64,000 bases of DNA, taken from NCBI GenBank assembly GCA_009780435.1, contig WRAB01000003.1, positions 1 to 64,000 of the forward strand, in the 5' to 3' direction. The notes under the pieces are model-generated. The model saw only the letters and a program-made list of their open reading frames with translations. It searched no databases and had not been told where the DNA came from. Origin of the DNA: Oscillospiraceae bacterium. Its GTDB lineage: Bacteria; Bacillota; Clostridia; Oscillospirales; Oscillospiraceae. Of the stretch, positions 16,482 to 26,600 are shown piece by piece. The translations under genes were made by a program, and so were the position numbers. The number at the start of each line of letters is the position of its first letter. Positions within the stretch are counted from its first letter, which is position 1.

Positions 16482-16599
16482 TTATATCCCTCCCTCCAAA
16501 TACGTCCACATCGGACGTTTTAAGGGCCATATCAATCATCATGGCTTTTTTACACTTATAGTATTATAATCTTCCCCGCCCAAATTGTCAAGAAAATAA

Positions 16600-19011
16600 T
16601 TACAGGGGTTTTAGGATCAGATTCATCAGTTTATTCTGCACATAGATGACTTTGACAATCTGCACCCCTTCCAGCATCCGTCGGATTTTTTCGTTTTCCC
16701 TTACGATTTCTAGCACCTGGGCCTCTTCGGCGTCCATGGGAATCACGACAGAGGCGCGGAGTTTACCGCCCACCTGGACGGCAATCTCTGTCTCCGCCGC
16801 CACCAATTTCTCCGGATCATACTGGGGCCAGGGGGCGCTCATGGCAGTGCCGGCGAAGCCCTGTATTTCCCACAACTCCTCGGCGATGTGAGGGGCGAAT
16901 GGAGATAGGAGCGCGAGTAGGGCCTTAGTATCTCCCCGGTTCGGTTTCGTCTCAGAAAAGGTGTTGACCAGTGTCATCAGAGCGGCGATGGCGGTGTTGA
17001 ACTTCATGTGATCAATATCCTCGCCCACCTTCTTAATGGCTTGGTGGATCGCCACTTCGTTTTCCGGCGAATACGCCTCGTCGCCCTCTAATCTGGTTTC
17101 CGTCATGTTCCAGACCCGATCTAAAAACCGCTTACAGCCCTTGACCGCCTGGGACGACCAGGGCGCAACTTTCTCAAAATCGCCGATGAACATGATGTAG
17201 AGACGAAACGTATCCGATCCGTATTCCGCAGTCACGTCATTGGGGTTGATTACGTTGCCCCGGGACTTACTCATCTTCTCCCCGTCCTCGCCCAGGATCA
17301 TACCGTGGCTGGTGCGGCGGGCGTAGGGTTCTTTTGTCGGCACGATGCCGAGATCATAGAGGAACTTGTGCCAAAACCGGGAGTATAACAGGTGCAGGGT
17401 GGTATGTTCCATACCGCCGTTGTACCAGTCCACCTGATGCCAGTATTTGATAGCGTCTTGGCCCACCAGGGCCTGATCATTTTTCGGGTCCATATAGCGC
17501 AAGAAATACCAAGAGGAGCCGGCCCACTGGGGCATGGTATCCGTCTCCCTCGTGGCGGGGCCGCCACAGGTGAGACAGATCGTAGAGGTCCATCCTGTCA
17601 TGGCCGCCAGAGGAGATTCTCCCGTGTCAGTGATCTCATAGTTTTCTACCTCCGGCAACAGGAGAGGCAATTCGCTCTCCGGCAGGCCAACGTGACCGCA
17701 TTTTGCACAATAGACAATGGGAATCGGCTCGCCCCAATACCGCTGACGAGAGAATACCCAATCCCGGAGCTTGAAGTTGACTTTTTTCTCCCCCAGCCCT
17801 TTCTCAATGAGCCACTGCGTCACACGCTCCTTGGCGTCCTCCACTGTGAGGCCGTTTAGAAAGCCGGAGTTGATCATCAAGCCCGTATTACAATCAGTGA
17901 AAGCGGCCTCGTCAATATTCCCGCCCTGTACCACTTCTACGATGGGCAGATCAAATTTCTTGGCAAATTCCCAATCCCGCTCATCGTGACCCGGTACGGC
18001 CATGATGGCCCCGGTGCCGTAGGTAATGAGGACATAGTCGGATATAAAGATGGGGATTTCCTCTCCCGTGACGGGGTTGATGGCCGAAACGCCTTGGAGC
18101 CGCACCCCAGACTTTTCTTTGGCCAGTTCTGTCCGCTCAAAATCGCTCTTTTTTGCCGCTCGCACCTGATAGCTCTGCACTTCCCCGGCGTTTGTGAGTT
18201 TCGGCATCCATTTGGCCAGCATCTCATGTTCCGGGGCGATGACCATATAGGTGGCGCCAAATAGCGTATCGGGCCGGGTGGTGAAGACCCGGAGGGTATC
18301 CCCCTCCGTCGTGGCAAAGTCCACTTCAGCGCCCTCTGAGCGGCCGATCCAGTTCTTCTGCTGGACACGGACCCGCTCAATATAATTCACATCGTCTAAA
18401 TCATCCAAGAGCCGCTGGGCGTACTGCGTGATTTTCAGCATCCATTGGCTCTTATTTTTTCGCACAACCTCACTGCCACAACGCTCACAGCCGTCGTTGA
18501 CAACCTCTTCGTTGGCCAAGACGCATTTACAACTGGTGCACCAGTTGACGGGGATATTGGCCTTATAAGCTAGGCCCTTGTGGAACATCTGAAGGAATAT
18601 CCATTGTGTCCACTTGTAGTAATGAGGATCTGTGGTGTCCACTTCCCGATCCCAGTCAAAGCCAAAGCCCAGCATCTGGAGTTGCTTGCGAAATTGCGCA
18701 ATATTTTCCCGTGTCACTTGGGCGGGCTGGACTTTATGTTTGATGGCATAGTTCTCCGTCGGCAACCCAAAGGCATCGTACCCCATGGGGTACAGGACAT
18801 TATAGCCTTCCATCCTACGCTTCCTGGTGATAATATCCATGGCCGTATAGGGGCGAGGGTGTCCCACATGGAGCCCCTGACCCGAGGGATACGGAAACTC
18901 TACCAGGGCATAGAATTTAGGCCGTACATCCCCCGTAACAGCGGCATAGGGCTTCTCTGTCAACCACTGATCCTGCCACTTTTTCTCAATGGCCGTAAAA
19001 TCGTATTTCAT
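16600..19011 (-). CDS. leuS: Leucyl-tRNA synthetase
   Basis: An 803-residue class I synthetase charging tRNA-Leu. It has the HIGH-type motif (PYPSGQGLHVGHPRPYT), the editing CP1 insert (TRPDTLFGATYMVIAPEH; GTGAIMAVPGHDERD), and the KMSKS motif (GEKMSKSRGNV). Zinc-type cysteine pairs are present (CTSCKC, CERC, CAKC, CLTC). ATG 19011 with AGGTGG upstream gives the standard N-terminus MKYDFTAIEKKWQ; the longer frame adds nine unrelated residues. It is the last gene of the yhbY-nadD/yqeK-LCP-rsfS-leuS run. Confidence 0.97.
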   Translation of the reverse strand: MKYDFTAIEKKWQDQWLTEKPYAAVTGDVRPKFYALVEFPYPSGQGLHVGHPRPYTAMDIITRKRRMEGYNVLYPMGYDAFGLPTENYAIKHKVQPAQVTRENIAQFRKQLQMLGFGFDWDREVDTTDPHYYKWTQWIFLQMFHKGLAYKANIPVNWCTSCKCVLANEEVVNDGCERCGSEVVRKNKSQWMLKITQYAQRLLDDLDDVNYIERVRVQQKNWIGRSEGAEVDFATTEGDTLRVFTTRPDTLFGATYMVIAPEHEMLAKWMPKLTNAGEVQSYQVRAAKKSDFERTELAKEKSGVRLQGVSAINPVTGEEIPIFISDYVLITYGTGAIMAVPGHDERDWEFAKKFDLPIVEVVQGGNIDEAAFTDCNTGLMINSGFLNGLTVEDAKERVTQWLIEKGLGEKKVNFKLRDWVFSRQRYWGEPIPIVYCAKCGHVGLPESELPLLLPEVENYEITDTGESPLAAMTGWTSTICLTCGGPATRETDTMPQWAGSSWYFLRYMDPKNDQALVGQDAIKYWHQVDWYNGGMEHTTLHLLYSRFWHKFLYDLGIVPTKEPYARRTSHGMILGEDGEKMSKSRGNVINPNDVTAEYGSDTFRLYIMFIGDFEKVAPWSSQAVKGCKRFLDRVWNMTETRLEGDEAYSPENEVAIHQAIKKVGEDIDHMKFNTAIAALMTLVNTFSETKPNRGDTKALLALLSPFAPHIAEELWEIQGFAGTAMSAPWPQYDPEKLVAAETEIAVQVGGKLRASVVIPMDAEEAQVLEIVRENEKIRRMLEGVQIVKVIYVQNKLMNLILKPL

Positions 19012-19034
19012 CGACAATCCACCTTTACTAATGA

Positions 19035-19085
19035 GCAATTGACAACCGTGGCGTCGCCTTCGACGACCCCCGTATTGTTAATTGC
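19035..19085. repeat. Inverted repeat between rsfS and leuS
   Basis: Arms GCAATTGACAA (19035-19045) and TTGTTAATTGC (19075-19085) with one mismatch enclose a core GTCGCCTTCGAC that forms its own hairpin. The core resembles that of the larger inverted repeat at 31699-31799. Confidence 0.55.
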
Positions 19086-19104
19086 CCATTGCTACTTGCT
19101 ACTC

Positions 19105-19446
19105 TTAAATAACAACTTCCTCTGCGTCGCCCCAGAGGCGTTCTAAATTATAAAATTCACGGATTTCTTCTAGGAAGACATGGACGACTACGCAACCGAA
19201 GTCTACGAGCACCCAGCCTCCAGCCCGATAGCCCTCTTTCCGTAGGGGCGGCTCACCGTGCTCCTCCAACACTTCTTCTAACGCATCCGTCAAGGTCTTT
19301 ACATGGGTGGTGCTGGTGGCGGTACAGATGACAAAATAATTGGTCAAAACCGTGAGATCCTCAGTTTTCAATACCGTAATAGCTTTGGCATTTTTACTGT
19401 CCAACGCCTGGACAGACAGTTTTGCTACCTCCAAAGGTGATAACAT
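19105..19446 (-). CDS. rsfS: Ribosomal silencing factor RsfS
   Basis: A 113-residue RsfS/Iojap protein that binds L14 and blocks subunit joining when nutrients are short. Family motifs are visible: NYFVICTATSTTHVKTLTDAL, GGWVLVDFGCVVVHVF and FYNLERLWGDAE. It lies between the LCP gene and leuS, its normal neighbourhood in Firmicutes. Confidence 0.95.
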   Translation of the reverse strand: MLSPLEVAKLSVQALDSKNAKAITVLKTEDLTVLTNYFVICTATSTTHVKTLTDALEEVLEEHGEPPLRKEGYRAGGWVLVDFGCVVVHVFLEEIREFYNLERLWGDAEEVVI

Positions 19447-19457
19447 ATAATTCCTCC

Positions 19458-20639
19458 TTAACGGCCCCAGTTCAGGTGGGGCGTTCCGCTTGTCGTAAAA
19501 AAGGCACCGGTTGCGTCTCTGGTGAGAATTTCAAGGTCTTCCGCCTCTATCCGCCAAGTAAATGGGTTGAAGTATTGGTTGACGAGCGCGACCCAGGGCT
19601 CCACATAGAGCGTGACATAACTGATCCCGTTGACACTGTCGTTGATATTGGCAATACTGCTGTCAACGGAGTGGAACCGGATATCTTCCTGATCTAAATA
19701 CAGGAACTCGCGGGCAAACCAGCCCATATTGGCTGCAGAGAGATCGGTCTCCACGTTGGCCATGAAAATCCGGACGAGGTCGTCCACGACTAGGAGTGTT
19801 CTCGCCTGCAACAACTGGTCGGCAAGGGCCTGAAGGAAGTCGTGCTGGACACGGATCCGCTGGATATCGCCCTCCACATAGCTCCGATAGCGCACCAACT
19901 GCATGGCCTGATAGCCGTTAAGCCGTTGGTATCCCGGTTGCAAATTGATGAAGAGATCTTGGCACGGATCTTCGTACCACATCCGCACCGGCACATTAAA
20001 GTATACGCCGCCATCCGGCAGTGCATCAACCAGGGCGATAAACCCCCTTAAATCTAGGGTAACCCAGTTGTTCGCTCTGTAGCCAACTAATTTGGCCACT
20101 TCATCTGTCAGCGCTTCCATATAGTGGTCGTAGTCTCCGTCTAAACGGGTATACAAGTTTTTGACGGAGTTGATTTTCTTTATGCCCCATGGCACGTTGA
20201 CCACTGTGTCCCTGGGGATACTGAGAACGTCCATGGTGCGGTTTTCCGTATCAAAGAGAATCAGCATCACCACATCGGTACCGCCGAACTCGTCGTCTTC
20301 GCCGGCCAACAGGATGGTAAAGACGCCATCTCGCCAACCGTGGCTCACCTCGTCTGAAGGTTCTTCTTCGTTATTTGCGTGATTGATCCCCTCTGGATGC
20401 CGTCTGGGCGGATCGATTGGGTCTATATCCGGGGGGACAATCCATAGCATAAACGCGGCATAAGCGCCACCGAGAAACACGACGACGATAACCAGGAAAA
20501 TCACCATTACCTTAAGGACCCGGCGGCCACTCCCACGCTTTTCCGGTTTTTCCTGTCTCTCGTGTCTTTGTTCTTGTCTCTGTTGTTCTCGATCTTCTCG
20601 TCTTTCAGTCCGTTTTCCGGAACTTCCGAATATCTTCAA
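19458..20639 (-). CDS. LytR-CpsA-Psr (LCP) family cell-wall ligase
   Basis: A 393-residue membrane protein: a very charged cytoplasmic N-terminus (residues 1-40, many Arg/Glu/Gln), one membrane helix (about 41-67), an acidic spacer, then an extracellular LCP domain with FTILLAGEDDEFGGTDVVML, LSIPRDT, KINS and LNGYQAMQLVRYR. LCP enzymes transfer teichoic acids or other glycopolymers from lipid carrier to peptidoglycan. GGTAGGTG precedes the ATG. The gene is six bases below nadD-yqeK. Confidence 0.93.
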   Translation of the reverse strand: MKIFGSSGKRTERREDREQQRQEQRHERQEKPEKRGSGRRVLKVMVIFLVIVVVFLGGAYAAFMLWIVPPDIDPIDPPRRHPEGINHANNEEEPSDEVSHGWRDGVFTILLAGEDDEFGGTDVVMLILFDTENRTMDVLSIPRDTVVNVPWGIKKINSVKNLYTRLDGDYDHYMEALTDEVAKLVGYRANNWVTLDLRGFIALVDALPDGGVYFNVPVRMWYEDPCQDLFINLQPGYQRLNGYQAMQLVRYRSYVEGDIQRIRVQHDFLQALADQLLQARTLLVVDDLVRIFMANVETDLSAANMGWFAREFLYLDQEDIRFHSVDSSIANINDSVNGISYVTLYVEPWVALVNQYFNPFTWRIEAEDLEILTRDATGAFFTTSGTPHLNWGR

Positions 20640-20645
20640 TTTTAT

Positions 20646-21803
20646 TCACCTACCGTACCAATCTATGGCCGCTCTTGTGCGGGGGTGCGGGGGCAAGCCC
20701 CGTGCTCGAAGTTCTTCTAAACTCAACTGCAGGCCATATTCTACTGCGGTGTCCAGAGCTGTATACGCCATTTCCCGCAACTTGGAGACTTCCGCGAATT
20801 TCCTGCCCGGCTCAATGTAATCGGCCAGATATAAAATCTTGTCCGCAAGGGACATGTCAGGCCTGCCTGTGGTGTGGCAGGCGATGGCCGAAAATACCGT
20901 ATCACACACACCAAACTCGTATCGGGCAATGGCTGCCCCCGTTTTGGCATGGAGCAATTTTCGACACTTTTTTTCCATATCGTCGGGTATCATATCATAC
21001 TTTTGGCAAAGCCGCAACTGTTCCGCCAAATCAAATCCCTTGGTGATGTCGTGCAAAATCGCGGCCTCCCGCGCCTGATCGACATCCGCATTCCAGCGCC
21101 GCGCCAGTTGAACCGCCTCTGTTTCCGTACCTTGGACGTGAATCACCCGACTTGGCAAGAGCATGGAATAGGCCTGTTCTCTCAACCAAGAAAATTTTAC
21201 TTGCGCTCCGTAATATCCGCGGCGGATCAGCTCCCTGTAAACCGTCTCCCCTGTCAACTCTACCCCCTGCCGAGCGGCTAGCGTGTCTCGTATCTCTGTT
21301 GAGGATAGCGCCAGTATATCGTGGTATATCCGCGCCGGTTCTATGCCGTACAGGTCTTTGATCCGTCCCATATAGGCCGCAATCTCGCCTCCCTGCCCCT
21401 GTTCCCGGGCAAATACGGCAGGGGTGGCCAGCCGTATCAGCTCCTCTGCCCTGTGCCACTGCTCGATAGATAAAAACATGTCCGTCCCCAAGAGCAGGAA
21501 AAAATCCGCCCCCAGATGCTGCGCTTTGAGGGCCTTCACCGTATCCACCGTATAGCTGGGGCCGGGGCGCTTGATCTCCATATCCAACACTTGTACCAAC
21601 TCTTCTCCCGCGAATAGGAGTTGGGCCAAGCGGTGTCGATCCCCCGGTTCAGGACTCCCCGCCGGCAGGGGTTTGTGGGGCGGCGTCCCTGTGGGAACCA
21701 CATAGAGCCTATCCAGTTCCAGGGCGTCTATCGCCGCCCGTGTCGCCACCAAGTGGCCGCGATGGGGCGGATTAAAGGTGCCGCCAAAAATCCCGATTCG
21801 CAT
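20646..21803 (-). CDS. nadD: NadD-YqeK fusion: nicotinate-nucleotide adenylyltransferase plus HD-domain phosphohydrolase
   Basis: A 385-residue protein. Residues 1 to about 195 are NadD, with GIFGGTFNPPHRGHL and the late motif SSTEIRDTL (about 167-175), making deamido-NAD from nicotinate mononucleotide. Residues about 205-385 are a YqeK-type HD domain, with H222, the HD pair at 251-252 (AAILHDITKG) and HTTGRPDMSLADKILYLADYIEP. YqeK hydrolyses diadenosine tetraphosphate. In most Firmicutes these are separate adjacent genes; here one frame spans both with no stop. The start has GGAGGG upstream. Confidence 0.93.
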   Translation of the reverse strand: MRIGIFGGTFNPPHRGHLVATRAAIDALELDRLYVVPTGTPPHKPLPAGSPEPGDRHRLAQLLFAGEELVQVLDMEIKRPGPSYTVDTVKALKAQHLGADFFLLLGTDMFLSIEQWHRAEELIRLATPAVFAREQGQGGEIAAYMGRIKDLYGIEPARIYHDILALSSTEIRDTLAARQGVELTGETVYRELIRRGYYGAQVKFSWLREQAYSMLLPSRVIHVQGTETEAVQLARRWNADVDQAREAAILHDITKGFDLAEQLRLCQKYDMIPDDMEKKCRKLLHAKTGAAIARYEFGVCDTVFSAIACHTTGRPDMSLADKILYLADYIEPGRKFAEVSKLREMAYTALDTAVEYGLQLSLEELRARGLPPHPRTRAAIDWYGR

Positions 21804-21824
21804 GGATTTTCCCTCCGATGGACA

Positions 21825-22130
21825 CTACTCTTTGACCAGCCTAATCCGTTGTTCCGGTTTTAGCTTTGGATTGGGTCGATACAGGACAAACTTCGACCCA
21901 ATGACCTGCACCGGTTCGGCATCACACAGCTCCACCAGGGCATCACAGGCCTCTCTGGAGGTCTGTGGTGCGCTTTCCAATACCTTGCCCTTGATGATCT
22001 CCCTGGCGGTCAAGGCATCTTGCACCTGTTTGATCACCATGTCGGTAATTCCGCTTTTGCCGATGTGAACAATGGTCTCGGCACGGCTCCCGATCCCCCG
22101 CAGTTGTGCCCGCTGTTTACTGGTCAACAT
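21825..22130 (-). CDS. yhbY: YhbY-type CRM-domain RNA-binding protein
   Basis: A 101-residue protein consisting of one CRM domain (LTSKQRAQLRGIGSRAETIVHIGKSG, ALTAREIIKGKVLE, VLYRPN), linked to large-subunit assembly. The ATG at 22130 lies 14 bases inside the end of rdgB, so translation is probably coupled; the longer frame to 22256 would read through rdgB. Confidence 0.93.
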   Translation of the reverse strand: MLTSKQRAQLRGIGSRAETIVHIGKSGITDMVIKQVQDALTAREIIKGKVLESAPQTSREACDALVELCDAEPVQVIGSKFVLYRPNPKLKPEQRIRLVKE

Positions 22131-22713
22131 ACTCTTTCTCCCACTTTTTCTTAAATTCTTGTAACGCCTTGCCCCTGTGGGACAGGCGATTTTTTTGTTC
22201 TGATGAAAGCTCTGCGGCGGTCTGTTCCAGTTCCGGCACATAGAAGATGGGGTCATAGCCGAATCCCCCGTCTCCCTGGGGGGCGTAGAGCAGTTCCCCG
22301 TGCCACTCCCCCTGGGCTATCATCTCCCGGCCATCCGGAAAGATGCAGACGATGGTTGACACAAATTTTGCTCGGCGATTTTGCTCACCCTCCATCTGGT
22401 GGAGCAGGTACGTAAACCGATCTTGATCTGTCTTGCAATTGTCGCCGCCGTAATAGGCGGAATCCACACCGGGTGCGCCATCCAGAGCCTCTACCATCAG
22501 GCCGGAGTCGTCGGCGATGGCGGCCTGGCCGGTGATATCTACCACGGCTCTGGCTTTGAGCCGGGCGTTTTCCAGAAACGTCCGCCCCGTCTCCTCTACG
22601 ACAAAATCCAACCCCGCCTCCCGCTGGGATCGGACAGTATGGCCCATCCCCGTGAGAATCTCCCGGAGCTCTTTTAGCTTTTTCTCATTGTTGCTGGCTA
22701 GAATCAACTCCAT
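22117..22713 (-). CDS. rdgB: XTP/dITP diphosphatase (RdgB/HAM1)
   Basis: A 198-residue nucleotide-pool cleaning enzyme. Motifs are LILASNNEKKLKELREIL at the start, TFLENARLKA, AIADDSGLMVEALDGAPGVDSA and GDGGFGYDPIF(Y)VP. It removes xanthosine and inosine triphosphates. It follows ftsY by six bases and overlaps yhbY. Confidence 0.96.
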   Translation of the reverse strand: MELILASNNEKKLKELREILTGMGHTVRSQREAGLDFVVEETGRTFLENARLKARAVVDITGQAAIADDSGLMVEALDGAPGVDSAYYGGDNCKTDQDRFTYLLHQMEGEQNRRAKFVSTIVCIFPDGREMIAQGEWHGELLYAPQGDGGFGYDPIFYVPELEQTAAELSSEQKNRLSHRGKALQEFKKKWEKEYVDQ

Positions 22714-22719
22714 AGATGT

Positions 22720-23598
22720 CTACTCCTCTAGCAGTGCCTGGACAAATTGTGGCGCGTCAAAGGGCATCAGGTCTTCTGCTTTTTCCCCCACGCCGATGAA
22801 TTTAACAGGTACGCCCAGGTCATGGGCAATGGCAAAGACAATCCCGCCCCGGGCCGTACCGTCCAGTTTTGTCAGGACAATCCCGGTGGTATGGGCGCTC
22901 TCTCTGAATACTTTGGCCTGTTGGAGGCCGTTTTGTCCCGTTGTGGCGTCGAGTACCAGAAGGGTCTCCCGGCTGGTATCCGGCAGTTCCCGGTCAATGA
23001 TCCGGTTGATTTTCCCAAGCTCCTGCATGAGATTCGTCTTGTTGTGGAGCCGGCCCGCCGTATCCACAATGACCACATCCGCACCACGGGCCTTGGCCGC
23101 CTGGAGCGCATCAAAGACGACAGCGCCAGGATCCGAGCCCTCTGCGTGTCGGACAATATCCGCCCCGGCCCGGTCAGCCCAGATGGTGAGCTGCTCCGCC
23201 GCCGCCGCCCGGAAGGTGTCGCCCGCCGCGAGAAGAACTTTTTTTCCCGCCTTGGTATAGTGGGTGGCTAATTTCCCGATGGTGGTCGTCTTCCCCACGC
23301 CGTTGACGCCCATGACAAAAATCACAGAGGGCGTCGTGGTCAACTGCATAGTCGGATCGCCGACGGATAGAATCTCCGTCAAAATCTCTGTCAGGGCCGC
23401 CCGCAGTTCTTCTGCGCCCCGGAGTCCCTTGGCCTTGGTGATCTCCCGTAGGCGTTCAATCGCCAATGTGGCCGTCTCCACACCCAGATCGGCCAGAATC
23501 AACGTATCTTCCAGTTCCTCGAAGAAGTCCTCATTGGCCCCGGTAAAGCTGTCAAACATACTGGTCAAACCGATTTTAATCTTATCAAAAAAGCCCAT
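22720..23598 (-). CDS. ftsY: Signal recognition particle receptor FtsY
   Basis: A 292-residue NG-domain GTPase with little of the acidic A domain found in longer homologues. The N domain is about residues 1-85. G motifs include GVNGVGKTTT (97-106), DTFRAAAAEQL, DTAGR and TKLDGTARGG. It docks SRP-ribosome complexes at the membrane. It follows smc as in many Firmicutes. Confidence 0.96.
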   Translation of the reverse strand: MGFFDKIKIGLTSMFDSFTGANEDFFEELEDTLILADLGVETATLAIERLREITKAKGLRGAEELRAALTEILTEILSVGDPTMQLTTTPSVIFVMGVNGVGKTTTIGKLATHYTKAGKKVLLAAGDTFRAAAAEQLTIWADRAGADIVRHAEGSDPGAVVFDALQAAKARGADVVIVDTAGRLHNKTNLMQELGKINRIIDRELPDTSRETLLVLDATTGQNGLQQAKVFRESAHTTGIVLTKLDGTARGGIVFAIAHDLGVPVKFIGVGEKAEDLMPFDAPQFVQALLEE

Positions 23599-23619
23599 TG
23601 CGTGTTACCCTTTCTATCC

Positions 23620-26600
23620 TCAGGCACTTACGGCCTGTTCTGCCTCTTGCAAATCCACATGAATCACCCGGGATACGCCCTGCTCTTGCATAGTGACGCC
23701 GTAGAGAACGTCCGCCTCTTCCATTGTGCCGCGGCGATGGGTGATGGAGATGAACTGGGTCTTGTCCGCCAGCCCTCGCATGTATTGGGCAAAACGTAAG
23801 ACATTGGCCTCGTCCAACGCCGCCTCGATCTCGTCCATGACGCAGAAAGGCGTTGGACGGATCTTCTGGATGGAAAAGTACAGGGCGATGGCCACAAAAG
23901 ATTTCTCCCCGCCGGAGAGCAATGTGATGGTTTTCAGGCTCTTGCCCGGCGGCTGGACGCGGATATCAATCCCGCACCCTAGGATATCCGTCTCGTCTTC
24001 CAATTCTAACGCGGCCTTGCCGCCGCCGAATAGTTCTGTAAAAGTCTCCTGGAAGCTGAGATTGATCCGCCGGAACTCCGTGGTGAAAATCTCTTCCATC
24101 TCTCCGGTAATGCCGGTGATAATCTCCTCCAGCTCGCCTTTTGCCTTTTCAATATCATCCCGCTGCTCTGTCAGAAAGGCGTAGCGGGCGCCCACGATCT
24201 CGTACTGCTCAATGGCGCCAATATTGGGTGTACCCAATGCGGATATCTCCTGTTTTAGTTTTGCAGCCTCCCGGCTGGCGGCGGGGACGCTCTCCAACGC
24301 CTGTCGGACTTCTTGGGCGGCGGAATGGCTCAGCTCGTAGTTGTCCCAGAGTCGATCTATGATCTGTTTCTCCTCCATATCGGCAGCCAGCCTTTTCTGC
24401 TCTAACCGGGCGCATTCTCGCTCCATGTTAAGGATTTCCCGGTTTTTCTCCTGCATGGCACGATCTGCGTTGGTGCGCCGGGCCTCTAAAGCCAGCTTTT
24501 CCTCACCGATGCGATTTAATTCCTCGTTGCAAGCATCAATCTGCCCCCGATATCCGCCGATGGCCGTTTCTTTTTCAGATATCTGATCACCCATCTGGTT
24601 GCTTCGGCTCTGCAGGGTTTCAACTTGCCGCTGTTTTTCCGCCCGATCCCCGGATAGGCTGCCTGATAACTCTTTTAGTTCCTCTGCGGAGCGCAAAGCG
24701 GCCTCTCGCTCCGCTGCCAGGGAGGCGCGCTTAGCCTGCAGATCGCCCAACTGGAGATTTAGCGCCTCCCGGACGGCGGCTAGATCCGTCTGGCCACGGG
24801 TGACGGCATCGGCCTGTTCCCGGTATTGGATCAATGCCTGTTCTCCGGCGGCAATGGAGACTTTCAAATGCGCAATCTCCGCTACGTGGGCCGCTACTTT
24901 TGTCTGGATATCCGCCATTTCCTGCTCTAGCTCCTGACAGGTATCCTGTATGGAGTCGATCAACATGTCGTGGGAGTGAAGGGTTCCCTCTAATTTTAAT
25001 ACGCTGTCCTCCACTTGCCGGAGTTCCCCACGGCTCACATCCAATTGGGCCGTAGCGCTTTTTAGCTCCAGCTCCAGGGCGTCTAGCTCCGCTTTTGATT
25101 GTTCCAGCTTCTCCGCCGTGTTCCGGCGCTTGACTTCCAGCTTTTTGAGCTCATTGGCACGGGACAAAAAGCCCGCCGCCCTGGCAGACGATCCCCCCGT
25201 CATAGATCCCCCGGCACTGATGACCTGACCGTCCAGGGTCACCAGTTTGAACCGGTTGTCATAGGCTTTTGCAATCTGAATGGCATGGTCCAAAGTCTCT
25301 ACAATGACCGTACGGCCCAGGAGATTTTGATAGATAGGCGCAAATTTGGCATCAAACCGCACCAGATCCAGGGCGAGGCCTACGAAGCCATCTCTGCTCT
25401 CCAAGCTCTTCTCCGTCAAGCGGCTACCTCGGATGGCGCTGATGGGGAGGAATGTGGCCCGTCCGGCCTCCTGCCGCTTTAAGTAGTTGATGGCAAATTT
25501 GGCATCCTCCGGCTTGTCCACGATAATGTTCTGACTGCTGCCCCCCAGAGCGGTCTCAATGGCCAGGGCGTAAGGATCGTCTGTGGACACAAGATTCGCC
25601 ACGGGGCCGTGGAGCCCTTTGAGCCTGCCCCGTGTGGCCTCTTGCATCACCTGTTTGACCGCCTTGGTAAACCCCTGGTACTCCCGCTCCATCTCGCTGA
25701 GCAGGGCGATTCGGCTCTCAACGGCACCACACTCGATGGTTAAGCTGTTGACCTCGAACCGCAACGCGCCGACCTTGCTCTCCCGGCTGCCCATCTTCAT
25801 CTCGTGGCCTCGGATCATGTTGCGCAGAGTCTCCCGCTCGGCGCGAGCCCCTTTGAGTTCCTCCTCACAAGCCTTGTGCTCCGCTAGAATTTCCTCCAGT
25901 TTCCCGTGGGTCTCGTCATAATCTTTCTTGCAGACTACATCCCGGTCACAGAAGGCCTGACGGGATGACCGCCGGGCGGACAATCGCTCCCGCTCTCCGG
26001 CCAGAGCAATACTTCCTTCGCTCTCCTGTCTTAATATTACATTTAGCGCACTGGCCTGATCCCCCAAAGACTGATTCGCCTCGGACACTTGGCTGAGCAC
26101 GGTCTCCGCCTCTTGGGCGTGTTGGGCCAGATTTTTTTCGATCTCCGCAATTCGGGCCGTGCGCTCATCAATCTGACTTTGAATGGTATCTTGCCGTCCC
26201 GCCTGCTCGTTTAGCTCTGCGGCGAGGCGCTCTGCTGTCTCGGCGTTGTTCTTGATCTGGGCCTCCAATACAGCCACGGCGCTCTCCGCCTCGGCTGTCT
26301 GAGCCGTCAGATCGCCGATCCGCCGCCGTACTTCCTCGGCCTGGGTATCTTTTTCCCGCATGTCCTCGGAGAATGTCTCCGATTCTCTGTACATCTGTTC
26401 CAGGGTCTCCTGTCCCGTCTGAAACCCCGTCTTGGCGGTCTCATAGTCCGTCTCTAATTGTACCGCCTGTTCTTTCAACCGGTCGAGCTGGGTCAGCCAG
26501 AGGGATATCTCCAATGCCCGGAGCTGGTCCCGGAGCAGGAGGTATTGCTTCGCCACTTCCGCCTGATGACGCAATGGTTCCACCTGAAGAGAGAGCTCTG

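Noticed and set aside
19012..19104. T-box leader ahead of leuS
   Set aside because: The gap is only about 90 bases, has no T-box sequence, and leuS is probably co-transcribed with rsfS.
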